In this document: one piece after another, positions 1 to 6,339 of the stretch
Position numbering within the stretch: the first letter of the stretch is position 1
How the letters are laid out: the number at the start of each line of letters is the position of its first letter
Source of the DNA: Candidatus Poribacteria bacterium
GTDB lineage: Bacteria > Poribacteria > WGA-4E > WGA-3G
DNA length: 6,800 nucleotides
Direction of reading: 5' to 3'
Assembly: GCA_028818995.1 (NCBI GenBank)
Contig: JAPPMR010000607.1
Span: 1 to 6,800, forward strand
Translations under genes and position numbers: made by a program
The notes under the pieces: generated by a model
Database searches by the model: none
What the model saw: only the letters and a program-made list of their open reading frames with translations
What the model was told of the DNA's origin: nothing

Positions 1-282
1 ACCTTTGACACACTTCTCAACCCAGTCGTTATCATAGAGGTGCTTTCACCCTCTACCGAGGTTTACGACAAAGGTGAAAAATTTGAATACTATCAACAAA
101 TAGCATCCTTAAAAGAATATATCCTTGTTTCACAAGACAAAGTCCACGTTGAACATTACCAGTTTCAAGATACGGAGTGGAAGTTGAATACATTTCACAC
201 GCTTCAAGACTCACTAACACTTCCTTCCATTGGATGCCAGCTGCCTTTGCGCGACATCTATACACGTGTAAATTTGGATTGA
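1..282 (+). CDS. Uma2 family endonuclease-like protein (DUF820), 3' end only
   Basis: The reading frame is open from the first base, so the N-terminal half lies outside the window; 93 residues are visible. The segment NPVVIIEVLSPSTEVYD followed by GEKFEYY is the hallmark core of the Uma2/DUF820 family, which has a PD-(D/E)xK nuclease-like fold. Visible candidate active-site residues are the Glu of IIEVLSPST (visible residue 13) and the downstream Asp and Lys (about 23 and 27). The following SLKEYILVSQDKVHVEHY strand pattern is also typical. The tail ends soon after a hydrophobic TLPSIGCQLPL segment, as expected for the family C-terminus. A GTG at position 40 is internal, not the start. Family members are often present in many copies in cyanobacteria and other environmental bacteria, and their biological role is poorly defined. 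Nuclease activity here is inferred from the fold only. Confidence 0.85.
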   Translation, partial: TFDTLLNPVVIIEVLSPSTEVYDKGEKFEYYQQIASLKEYILVSQDKVHVEHYQFQDTEWKLNTFHTLQDSLTLPSIGCQLPLRDIYTRVNLD

Positions 283-312
283 CATCTCTATATACCATCG
301 GTTATTACCTGA

Positions 313-318
313 GAAGGA
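313..318 (+). promoter_or_regulatory. Ribosome binding site for the 327 start
   Basis: GAAGGA lies 8 bases before the ATG at 327. It supports that ATG over in-frame upstream candidates such as the one at 177, which would run through the end of the Uma2 gene in another frame. Confidence 0.6.
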
Positions 319-326
319 CACTAATC

Positions 327-701
327 ATGGATTGGGTATTTAACACATTCTCAGAATACCTTGAAAACGATTTCAAAAAGCGAATTGGAAATCCAAATCC
401 CACTGTAGCAGACTTGTGGGATGCTTTTCAAATGCTTTTCCCTGCGACTTCCGCCCAACTGTTAGTGCAGGAACCTGTGGGAAACACCGTCCGATTTAAA
501 CCACTCGCTTTCTACTATGCCGACGAAATGGGCCCGTTGATTGATGCACCTTTAGATTACCTGAAACAAAATTTTGGCGGCGGTAAGTTTAAAATCAACT
601 TCTATCACGGCATGCAGTTCATAGCAACAATAAATTTCAAACCAGAAGGTCCGGAGATATGGCGAGATTTACCAGAAATGGAGGCAATAGGTCCATCATG
701 A
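327..701 (+). CDS. Hypothetical protein, 124 residues, unknown family
   Basis: I do not recognise this family. The ATG at 327 is chosen because a good SD site precedes it and because a longer reading would overlap the Uma2 gene by about 100 bases. The product looks soluble, with no signal peptide or membrane segment. The N-terminal half is amphipathic and aromatic-rich (MDWVFNTFSEYLENDF, then VADLWDAFQMLFP). The C-terminal half has a glycine-turn and beta pattern, FGGGKFKINFYHGMQFIATI, which looks like a small beta-hairpin unit. The gene starts 44 bases after the Uma2 stop, and its stop overlaps the next start as ATGA (698-701). That suggests translational coupling with the zinc-ribbon/HEAT gene and possibly a joint function. 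No catalytic motif is evident, and I assign no function. Confidence 0.75.
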   Translation: MDWVFNTFSEYLENDFKKRIGNPNPTVADLWDAFQMLFPATSAQLLVQEPVGNTVRFKPLAFYYADEMGPLIDAPLDYLKQNFGGGKFKINFYHGMQFIATINFKPEGPEIWRDLPEMEAIGPS

Positions 702-1141
702 ATCAACAACAGGAGTATGGGGAATGCCCTAAGTGCGGCAAAGGGAACGTCCAGCAGTTAGATGCGAATTCATGGTTCTGCTTGGATTGTGATTGGGATA
801 CTCTTAAAACGATTGGCACAGAAAATGACGAATTACTTGCGTCCTTACGTCACGGTGATATCCACTCTCGACGCATTGCAGCACAATCATTGATCAATAT
901 CGGTGATGTGGAACGACACCTTGCCACCCCTTCAGATACCGAAGCACTGCTTGCTGCACTTGATGATGAGGACGCTGATGTTCGTTACTTTGTAGCAGTA
1001 GCCCTCGGCAAATTAGAGGCAAAACTTTGCCTTAATAAACTTAAACAACTCGCCCAAAACGATACCTCTGCACTTGTGCGGGAAGGGGCACAAACAGCAG
1101 TAGAACAGATAGAATCGCTTACGGATAAAGGAGACCGATAG
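698..1141 (+). CDS. Zinc-ribbon and HEAT-repeat protein
   Basis: This 147-residue cytoplasmic protein has two parts. Residues 10-31 form a zinc ribbon with two Cys pairs, CPKC (10, 13) and CLDC (28, 31), likely to bind one zinc ion. Residues from about 44 to 140 contain helical HEAT-like repeats: one at about 44-71, a clearer one at 81-108 (EALLAALDDEDADVRYFVAVALGKL) and a third at about 111-140. HEAT repeats of this bacterial kind usually serve as protein-binding scaffolds, and no enzyme residues are visible. The ATG at 698 is chosen because it overlaps the preceding stop (ATGA) and puts the zinc ribbon near the N-terminus; a GGAGG at 680-684 lies 13 bases upstream, which is rather far. The upstream in-frame ATG at 659 would only add residues overlapping the previous gene. 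The next gene starts at the base directly after this stop. The partner and role are unknown. Confidence 0.85.
   Translation: MNQQQEYGECPKCGKGNVQQLDANSWFCLDCDWDTLKTIGTENDELLASLRHGDIHSRRIAAQSLINIGDVERHLATPSDTEALLAALDDEDADVRYFVAVALGKLEAKLCLNKLKQLAQNDTSALVREGAQTAVEQIESLTDKGDR
1127..1134 (+). promoter_or_regulatory. Ribosome binding site of the Gfo/Idh/MocA gene
   Basis: AAAGGAGA lies 7 bases before the ATG at 1142, inside the last codons of the zinc-ribbon/HEAT gene. It fixes the start of the oxidoreductase and indicates translation from the same message. Confidence 0.7.
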
Positions 1142-2209
1142 ATGGAAAGAGTTAAAATCGGTTATATTGGATGTGGATTCATGGCACAGAAGGTGCATAT
1201 TCCGAATTTTGCAAGTATTCCTGAATGCGAAATTGTCGGACTCGCAGAAGTGCGTACTGAACTCGGCAAAAAAGTCCAACAACGATTCGGTATTCCGCAT
1301 CTCTATCGAGACCATACTGAACTTGCCCAAAACACCGATATTGAAGCGGTGGCAGTATCCGCCGATTTTGCTTTACAAGGTGAGATTGCTAAAGACCTTC
1401 TGCGCGCTGGAAAACACGTTTTTATGGAAAAACCGATGGCAGTTTCAGTTGAACAAGCCCAAGTAATCGTAGATGCCTCAAAGGAATCAGGCAAAAAATT
1501 GATGGTAGGCTACATGAAACGCTATGATGCTGGCAACGAGATTGTTAAGGAGAAAATCACACAATTCCGTGAAACTGATGAAATGGGACGTTTAACTTAT
1601 GCCCGCAATCACGCCTTTGGCGGCGATTGGGTATGTAATCTTGATACACCCATGGACGGCACAGATGAGCCGAAACCGAGCGCACCGCAGAAATTCCCTG
1701 AATGGCTCCCAGAAAAATGGTGGGGTGGATACATTGGATACCTTCAGCAGTATACACACAACATCAATCTAATGCGTTGGTTTCTTGATGCTGGTGATAA
1801 CGTCACCGTGAAAGCCGTTGATTTGAATGAAAACGGGTATACAGGCGTTGTAATTTTTGATATGAATGGCACGCGCGTGACACTGGAAACTGGTCATGTT
1901 TCCCACTACCGTTGGGATGAGCATTCACAAATTTATTTTCAGCACGGTTGGATTCATACATGGGCACCGCCGCTGTTGCTGAAGAACACACCTGCAGAGG
2001 TTGAGATTTACCGTGCTGGAGAAGAGCAGGAGATAATACGACCAATTCCGAGACCTTCTTGGACCTGGGCATATCACAGAGAAGCAGAATATTTTATCAA
2101 AAACCTACGCAATCCTGAACCGTTCCGTTCCTCTGCTGAAGACACATTAACGGATGTAAGATTGTTTGAGGACATCTATCGTATCTTTATCGCTCAGCAA
2201 CAGAGCTAA
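1142..2209 (+). CDS. Gfo/Idh/MocA family NAD(P)-dependent oxidoreductase
   Basis: This 355-residue cytoplasmic protein has the family's usual length. Residues 4-37 form a Rossmann start with GCGFMA (10-15) and a strand ending in GLAEV. The family motif EKP is at 96-98 (HVFMEKPMAVS), and its Lys is the usual catalytic and nicotinamide-contacting residue. GYMKRYD follows at about 123-129. The C-terminal alpha/beta substrate domain starts near residue 130. It includes a Trp-rich stretch (EWLPEKWWGGYIGYL, about 187-201) and YTHNINLMRWF, where His206 is the likely second catalytic residue. Members oxidise or reduce sugars, inositols and related polyols; the substrate here cannot be read from the sequence. 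The gene directly abuts the zinc-ribbon/HEAT gene and has its own strong SD. Such enzymes are often multiplied in heterotrophs that degrade complex carbohydrates. Confidence 0.93.
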   Translation: MERVKIGYIGCGFMAQKVHIPNFASIPECEIVGLAEVRTELGKKVQQRFGIPHLYRDHTELAQNTDIEAVAVSADFALQGEIAKDLLRAGKHVFMEKPMAVSVEQAQVIVDASKESGKKLMVGYMKRYDAGNEIVKEKITQFRETDEMGRLTYARNHAFGGDWVCNLDTPMDGTDEPKPSAPQKFPEWLPEKWWGGYIGYLQQYTHNINLMRWFLDAGDNVTVKAVDLNENGYTGVVIFDMNGTRVTLETGHVSHYRWDEHSQIYFQHGWIHTWAPPLLLKNTPAEVEIYRAGEEQEIIRPIPRPSWTWAYHREAEYFIKNLRNPEPFRSSAEDTLTDVRLFEDIYRIFIAQQQS

Positions 2210-2224
2210 ATATACCTAAAAACC

Positions 2225-2243
2225 TTGCAATTTGGCATTGCAG
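2225..2243. other. Weak intergenic hairpin
   Basis: TGCAAT (2226-2231) and ATTGCA (2237-2242) can pair around a 5-base loop, with a possible G-T pair outside. It lies 16 bases after the oxidoreductase stop. No T-run follows, so a rho-independent terminator is not supported. It may be a message 3' end structure or chance. Confidence 0.3.
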
Positions 2244-2295
2244 TAGATATACTATACCTAATTGTGTTCAGATAAATTACAGTGAAATGCGCTTT

Positions 2296-2300
2296 GGAGG
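2296..2300 (+). promoter_or_regulatory. Ribosome binding site selecting the 2311 start
   Basis: GGAGG is 10 bases before the ATG at 2311. This favours 2311 over the in-frame ATG at 2287, which has no SD and would put eight non-hydrophobic residues ahead of the signal peptide. Confidence 0.7.
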
Positions 2301-2310
2301 CGTTCCTATA

Positions 2311-2826
2311 ATGAAACTCAAATTATTGCTATGCCTATTCCTTATTGTGATTATATCACCGACAGCAATGACTCAAAACGATTCTGCAGATCAGGAAACA
2401 CGCCTTACCCGCATTGAAGTAACTTTGGAGCAAATGGACCAACGCATTAGCAGATTAGAAAGCGATGTAAAAAGAATAGACGGTCGTTTAGATACTCTCA
2501 TCATGTGGGTTGTTGGTTTGCTCGCTGCGACCTTTATCTCTATCTTCGTTTTAATCCTTCAGATTAAAACACAACTTAGTGAGATGAATGTGAAATTCGA
2601 GACACAACTCATTGAGATGAACGCGAAATTCGAAACACAGCTCATTGAGATGAACGCGAAATTCGGGCTACTACAAAAGGATGTAAGCACTTTAAACGAA
2701 AGAGTAAATGGACTTGACGAGCGAGTTGATGGGATTGAACGTAGAATTGGTGCGCAACTCAACCAAATTCAGAAGGCACTTGCAAAACAATTAGGCATGG
2801 AGCTTGACGATGAACCGCTAACCTAA
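2311..2826 (+). CDS. Small exported or membrane-anchored coiled-coil protein
   Basis: This 171-residue protein has no family I can name with confidence. It has an N-terminal signal-like segment, MKLKLLLCLFLIVIISPTAM, that could be cleaved near residue 20 or stay as an anchor. A heptad-rich stretch follows (about 28-62, with RLTRIEVTLEQMDQRISRLE), then a clear membrane helix at about 62-85 (LIMWVVGLLAATFISIFVLI). A second long coiled coil fills about 86-165. Within it, an 11-residue unit (EMNAKFETQLI) is repeated in tandem at 91-101 and 102-112, with a third partial copy. The C-terminus is acidic. Two coiled coils flanking a membrane segment suggest an oligomeric envelope protein or a scaffold. 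The gene stands alone, about 100 bases after the oxidoreductase and convergent with the next gene. A function is not proposed. Confidence 0.85.
   Translation: MKLKLLLCLFLIVIISPTAMTQNDSADQETRLTRIEVTLEQMDQRISRLESDVKRIDGRLDTLIMWVVGLLAATFISIFVLILQIKTQLSEMNVKFETQLIEMNAKFETQLIEMNAKFGLLQKDVSTLNERVNGLDERVDGIERRIGAQLNQIQKALAKQLGMELDDEPLT
2581..2665 (+). repeat. 33-bp in-frame tandem repeat in the coiled-coil gene
   Basis: Unit 1 is at 2581-2613 and unit 2 at 2614-2646; a third copy is partial, matching over 2647-2665. Each unit starts GAGATGAA and encodes EMN(V/A)KFETQLI. Units 1 and 2 differ at only a few positions, mostly silent, which points to a recent duplication. The unit length keeps the reading frame, so copy number could vary without breaking the protein. 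The bases just before unit 1 (2569-2580) resemble the end of a unit, hinting at an older decayed copy. Confidence 0.9.
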
Positions 2827-2870
2827 ATAGTACTTAACAGATACACATTTGTAAATTCTATTCCACTCAA

Positions 2871-5183
2871 TTATTTTCGCAATAAAATTTCTGTATTATT
2901 GATATTAATTGCCGGTTCGTAATTCCTTTCTAAATATTCTGCAATAAGCGGATGGCGTTCCTCAACTGGAATTCCGTCTACCCTATCAAACCAACCCCCC
3001 GTTTTAAAAATAACCAAACGCGTCTGATCCCTTTCAAGTGCTGATATAACCTCACGCTGCATGCCGGGCGTTGCGGCATACGACACCATGTGAAATCGGG
3101 TCACACTTGGTCGGTTTGCAAAGAAGAAATAGGCTCCCTGACTGGTAAAATCAAATATCTTTTCATTCGGGGCAGTGTTTTCCTGAATGTAAGCCACCAC
3201 CTTCTGAATCTGTTCAACCTGATCGTCTGGAATATCTACGTTTCCTGCGCGTTCCAATTCTTCAGTTACGGTGTTTTGTTTAAATTGATTAGCATGCATC
3301 CGTTCCCACTTGTTCTTAAGACCATTTAAAGGATTATGTACTTCACCGACATACCAGACAAACATTGCAATAGGAATGAGTATCCATACTGCTTTCAACG
3401 CACGCTGCCAGCGCGCTTTAGCTGTCAGCAAAGAGAGACGCGCGCGGAAACCTTCGCCAGATCCTCCACCAAAAAGGTTGTTGAACACTCCTGATATACC
3501 TCTATCTATCGGAAACAGGCAAAGAAGCCATAAGAAAGTAGCACCGAAATTCAAATGTCCACCATCTGACCTACCAAGAGCAGTTCGGAAAAACGCTATC
3601 CCACCGAGTAACAGAAGCAGAAGTTTTAATGCGTCTTCTGCAGAAATATTAGTTCTGCATAGTCGGCGATAGGTAAGATATGCCGCCGTAACCATAAAGA
3701 CACAAATTGGAAGATACCATCGAAATCCGTTACTAAGGATAAACGCCTGCCATCCATTTTCTGATATGATAGCAAGCGTGGCAGATAAGGAGGGAAATTT
3801 GAGTCCCCATATGGCAAGCTGATATTTGCACTGAATATACGAATTCCAGATAGCATCGTCCAACGCACCGTGTGACAGAAAATAGATAGCCACTGGAAGA
3901 AAACCCAACAAAAGTCCACAGCAATAACCTGTTAACGGTAAAGGTCGGAGGTGTAGTTGAAGCCTGCGTTGCAAGCTGTAAATCACCAAAAATAGACCGA
4001 TAGCGCCAAGGGTATACAAACCAACTTCAGTGCTGTACCAAAACGCTAAACTCGTAAAAAAACCTGCCAGAATTAGTTTCCAACCAAACCTAAGTAGAAA
4101 TAATATCCAAGTCGGTTTTTTAGACAAATTCCGTTGCCAAGGAAGAAAAAGTCCTTTCTCACGATGGTATGTTAGATAATTGGCAATACAAGCAAAACTG
4201 AGTAAACCAAAACTGTGTCTTGCTGATACAGAAAAATTATCTCCAGAAGCGATTAGGAAACATAGGAAGGCAGTTAAGAATCGCCCCCGAAATACTTGCA
4301 AGCCGAGCAGATATAGTGCAATATATCCGAGCGGTCCCAACACACGCTCCATAGAACGTACACCCATCAGTGTTGGTTCAAAGATTTTACTACCGAACCA
4401 TGCCAAATAAGCATTTTGAAAAAGCCCATGTTGCACATATACATCGCGGAATACGACACCACCATGAAGCATCTCATTAAGCGGTGCCAATCGTTCACCT
4501 TCATGGAACATATCAATACCACCATTGATATTCCCATTATACACAAGCAAGTAAATAAAAATAGGGAGAAGAATGTATTCACAGCCACGGAACAAAACAC
4601 GCATATTTCTTGGGATTGCAAAGATCTTACCAGTTTGAAGGGTGAGAGGTTCTGATGAAACAGCATCGTCTTTTCCTTCAATGGGCTGAAACCTGAGACC
4701 GAATAGAACCAATTTAAATAAGATCATTAATCCAATTGGTAGCGTTAATCCTAAAAACCCAGCATGATTAAAATTAAAAACCTGTAGCCAACTTAGCCAC
4801 AATGGGGTTGAAGCAAGCGCGTTCAGTTTTAGCACGCGGTCTATCGGTTGATTTGTTGCTTGGGCAGCCCATTGTGAGTAAGTATGCCACGCGAACCAAT
4901 AAACCCAAATAGTGGCAGGAATTCCTACAAGCGCAAGTAGATAGTAGAAAAATTCTTGCTGTTTGGGATATTGATCAACACCTATGCGACCAACAATACC
5001 TGAAGTGTCGTGAAACTCAAATACAAGATAGTTCTGAAGTGCTGTGCCTAATCCGATAGCAAGCGAGAATGCTGAAATCGCAATAAGACACACGTAAGGG
5101 CGGAGATGAATACTGTAACTTACATTGAAGTCTGGTAGTAATCTTTGGAGGGAACGGAACAAACCTGTTTGCGGGGAGTGCAT
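2871..5183 (-). CDS. Large polytopic membrane protein, GT-C glycosyltransferase-like
   Basis: This protein of 770 residues has many hydrophobic helices between about 30 and 613, then a soluble C-terminal domain of about 157 residues. That layout is typical of GT-C membrane glycosyltransferases (the PMT/ArnT/STT3 type), which move sugars from lipid-linked donors on the outer face of the membrane. After an early membrane region comes a conserved-looking loop at about 221-253 (GGIDMFHEGERLAPLNEML, then GGVVFRDVYVQHG). Its acidic residues are candidates for the catalytic loop, which in GT-C enzymes lies in the first large external loop. The C-terminal domain begins near EVHNPLNGL and contains VAYIQENTAPNEKIF and VIFKTGGWFD, a pattern seen after the membrane part in related proteins. 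The ATG at 5183 is chosen; a TTG at 5186 is equally possible. The SD is weak (AAGAGAA). It starts 49 bases after the JAMM gene and may be co-transcribed, but has no evident link to sulfur metabolism. Acceptor and donor are unknown. Confidence 0.72.
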   Translation of the reverse strand: MHSPQTGLFRSLQRLLPDFNVSYSIHLRPYVCLIAISAFSLAIGLGTALQNYLVFEFHDTSGIVGRIGVDQYPKQQEFFYYLLALVGIPATIWVYWFAWHTYSQWAAQATNQPIDRVLKLNALASTPLWLSWLQVFNFNHAGFLGLTLPIGLMILFKLVLFGLRFQPIEGKDDAVSSEPLTLQTGKIFAIPRNMRVLFRGCEYILLPIFIYLLVYNGNINGGIDMFHEGERLAPLNEMLHGGVVFRDVYVQHGLFQNAYLAWFGSKIFEPTLMGVRSMERVLGPLGYIALYLLGLQVFRGRFLTAFLCFLIASGDNFSVSARHSFGLLSFACIANYLTYHREKGLFLPWQRNLSKKPTWILFLLRFGWKLILAGFFTSLAFWYSTEVGLYTLGAIGLFLVIYSLQRRLQLHLRPLPLTGYCCGLLLGFLPVAIYFLSHGALDDAIWNSYIQCKYQLAIWGLKFPSLSATLAIISENGWQAFILSNGFRWYLPICVFMVTAAYLTYRRLCRTNISAEDALKLLLLLLGGIAFFRTALGRSDGGHLNFGATFLWLLCLFPIDRGISGVFNNLFGGGSGEGFRARLSLLTAKARWQRALKAVWILIPIAMFVWYVGEVHNPLNGLKNKWERMHANQFKQNTVTEELERAGNVDIPDDQVEQIQKVVAYIQENTAPNEKIFDFTSQGAYFFFANRPSVTRFHMVSYAATPGMQREVISALERDQTRLVIFKTGGWFDRVDGIPVEERHPLIAEYLERNYEPAININNTEILLRK

Positions 5184-5232
5184 CAATTTCTCTTTTTGGT
5201 ATCACAGAAGTGTTCAGTAAAATGAGGGAAAC

Positions 5233-5946
5233 TTATTGGACAACATCACCTTCAACAGGTTCGACTTGTACTTTAATGTTTTTTAAGTAGTCAATAGCGC
5301 GTTCAATTTCATCTGAAGCCCCTTGAATTTCTAACATCACCCAACCCGATTCTTCAGTTACGTTGGCGCGACGGATGTTGGTGATCACTCGAAATTGTTG
5401 TCCAATGTTGTAAATGATAGGCTCAGTAATTTTTTCGGGTGGAAAAGTTAGACGTACCTTTAAAGACGTCGTTTGCATTGCTCCTGATGGAGTCTTTTGG
5501 ACGGGAACTTCAATAAAATCAGATTTAACTTCGTCCCATGTAAAAGCCTTGACCACGCGGATTGTGTCTCCGTATATTGAGATGACGAGATATGCCACCC
5601 CTGGATATGCAGGTTCATCCCACATCAGAGCGTCTGATTTATCCTTTTCAGAAAAGTATGCCTCATGGTTCGGATGTGAATGGTAAAACGCCTTAATCGG
5701 ACGATGCTGTGTTTCTGCCTCTTTATGCACAGAGATTAGATCATCGGGGTGCATTAAGTATGCGGTACGTGCATCACGCGGATATGCAGTGGGATCATCC
5801 GTATGCATTTCGTTTTGGATATTGCGGCAAGGTCTGACAAACTCTTGCGTATCTGCATGCAAAATTACACCGCAGCATTCCTCAGGAAACTGTGTCTTTG
5901 CATGTGCACATATCTTATTAAAGGTTTTTGGTAGTAGTGTTACCAT
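5233..5946 (-). CDS. JAMM/MPN metallopeptidase (Mec+-like) fused to a C-terminal NIL domain
   Basis: This is a 237-residue two-domain protein. Residues 5-145 form a bacterial JAMM domain. PEECCG (21-26) supplies the catalytic Glu, probably Glu23. The zinc motif HxHx(10)D is complete, with His89, His91 (YHSHP) and Asp102, and Ser99 is in place. Bacterial relatives next to sulfur-carrier genes are isopeptidase-like: mycobacterial Mec+ cleaves the CysO-cysteine adduct to release cysteine, and QbsD trims the QbsE carrier. Residues from about 162 to 232 match the NIL domain (IIYNIGQQFRVITNIRRANV, then GWVMLEIQG and a helix), best known from the C-terminus of the MetN methionine-transporter ATPase. 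The usual JAMM partner is coded 71 bases upstream, so release of cysteine from that carrier is the likely role. A ligand-sensing role for the NIL domain is inference. The ATG at 5946 has no clear SD and no in-frame start nearby upstream. Confidence 0.9.
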   Translation of the reverse strand: MVTLLPKTFNKICAHAKTQFPEECCGVILHADTQEFVRPCRNIQNEMHTDDPTAYPRDARTAYLMHPDDLISVHKEAETQHRPIKAFYHSHPNHEAYFSEKDKSDALMWDEPAYPGVAYLVISIYGDTIRVVKAFTWDEVKSDFIEVPVQKTPSGAMQTTSLKVRLTFPPEKITEPIIYNIGQQFRVITNIRRANVTEESGWVMLEIQGASDEIERAIDYLKNIKVQVEPVEGDVVQ

Positions 5947-5980
5947 ATCGTTTATGAAAAATACATGTGAATCGCATATA

Positions 5981-5999
5981 GGCGGATGCGGTATCCGCC
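5981..5999. repeat. REP-like palindrome between carrier and JAMM genes
   Basis: GGCGGAT (5981-5987) and ATCCGCC (5993-5999) form a perfect 7-bp stem around the loop GCGGT. It is strikingly GC-rich compared with its surroundings. On the minus strand it reads GTAAGGGCGGATACC and so on, similar to the short GTAG-led palindromes of REP type that are scattered in many bacterial genomes. It lies in the 71-base gap and would be transcribed in a carrier-JAMM message, where it could act as a processing or stability hairpin. No T-run follows, so it is not a standard terminator. Confidence 0.6.
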
Positions 6000-6017
6000 C
6001 TTACACGAAATCCCATT

Positions 6018-6305
6018 TTAGGAAAGGTTTCTGCCACCAGCAATAGCGGGAATTATTGATATTTCAGCACCGTCAGTGACGGGTGTCGCTTTGCCATCAA
6101 GAAAACGGATATCTTCATCATTGAGATAGATATTCACAAATCGACGGATGTTTCCGCCTTCATCGCAAAGCCGTTCTTTCATCCCAGGATAGTCTGAGTC
6201 CAAATTTTCAATGATGGTCTCAATATTAGTGCCTTCAGTTTCAACCTCCGCGAGATTCTGCGTTAACCGTCTCAGCGGGGTTGGAATACGAACTATTACA
6301 GCCAT
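6018..6305 (-). CDS. cysO: CysO-like MoaD/ThiS-family sulfur carrier protein
   Basis: This 95-residue protein has a ubiquitin-like beta-grasp fold by family. It opens with VIVRIPTPLRRLT. The central RRFVNIYLNDEDIRFLDG (54-71) closely resembles the corresponding stretch of mycobacterial CysO as I recall it. It ends with ISIIPAIAGG, where the diglycine is at 90-91. Such carriers are adenylated at the terminal Gly by a ThiF/MoeB-type enzyme and loaded as a thiocarboxylate. CysO then donates sulfur to a CysM-type synthase to make cysteine. Here four residues (RNLS) follow the GG, so the precursor must be trimmed before activation. The ATG at 6305 has a very strong SD 5 bases away. cysH upstream and a JAMM peptidase downstream support a role in cysteine synthesis. 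MoaD-type (molybdopterin) or ThiS-type use is less likely given the CysO-like centre. The activating enzyme and synthase are not in the window. Confidence 0.88.
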   Translation of the reverse strand: MAVIVRIPTPLRRLTQNLAEVETEGTNIETIIENLDSDYPGMKERLCDEGGNIRRFVNIYLNDEDIRFLDGKATPVTDGAEISIIPAIAGGRNLS

Positions 6306-6310
6306 TTTTC

Positions 6311-6318
6311 CCTCCTTT
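6311..6318 (-). promoter_or_regulatory. Strong ribosome binding site of the sulfur carrier gene
   Basis: The minus strand reads AAAGGAGG, 5 bases before the ATG at 6305. It is the strongest SD in the window and suggests high translation of the carrier, in contrast with the downstream JAMM gene, which lacks a clear one. Confidence 0.75.
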
Positions 6319-6321
6319 ATC

Positions 6322-6339
6322 GGGTCAGAGTTCTGACTC
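6322..6339. other. Hairpin in the leader of the sulfur carrier gene
   Basis: GTCAG (6324-6328) and CTGAC (6333-6337) pair around a 4-base loop. Two more outer pairs form if a G-T is allowed on the plus strand; on the minus-strand message that pair is A-C, so the firm stem there is 5 bp. It sits just upstream of the carrier SD in the 90-base gap after cysH. No T-run follows. It may be a processing site, a degenerate REP-like palindrome, or a modest regulatory structure. Confidence 0.4.

Noticed and set aside
177..326. Upstream extension of the unknown 124-residue protein
   Set aside because: It would overlap the Uma2 gene by over 100 bases, and a clear SD precedes the ATG at 327.
1013..1330. 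Minus-strand open frame of 105 codons
   Set aside because: It lies opposite the HEAT repeats and the Rossmann start of the oxidoreductase, and its translation is Cys/Phe-rich with no family pattern.
2827..2870. Possible terminator between the convergent genes
   Set aside because: Only a 4-bp AT-rich inverted repeat is visible, with no GC stem or T-run, so I do not call a terminator.
3310..3672. Plus-strand open frame of 120 codons inside the membrane protein gene
   Set aside because: It is the complement of hydrophobic codons, giving an Arg/Pro/Ser-rich translation with no SD; a shadow frame.
5789..6046. Plus-strand open frame over the JAMM start and the intergenic palindrome
   Set aside because: It runs antisense to the well-supported JAMM and carrier genes, has no recognisable motif or SD, and its tail merely reads through the palindrome and the end of the carrier gene.
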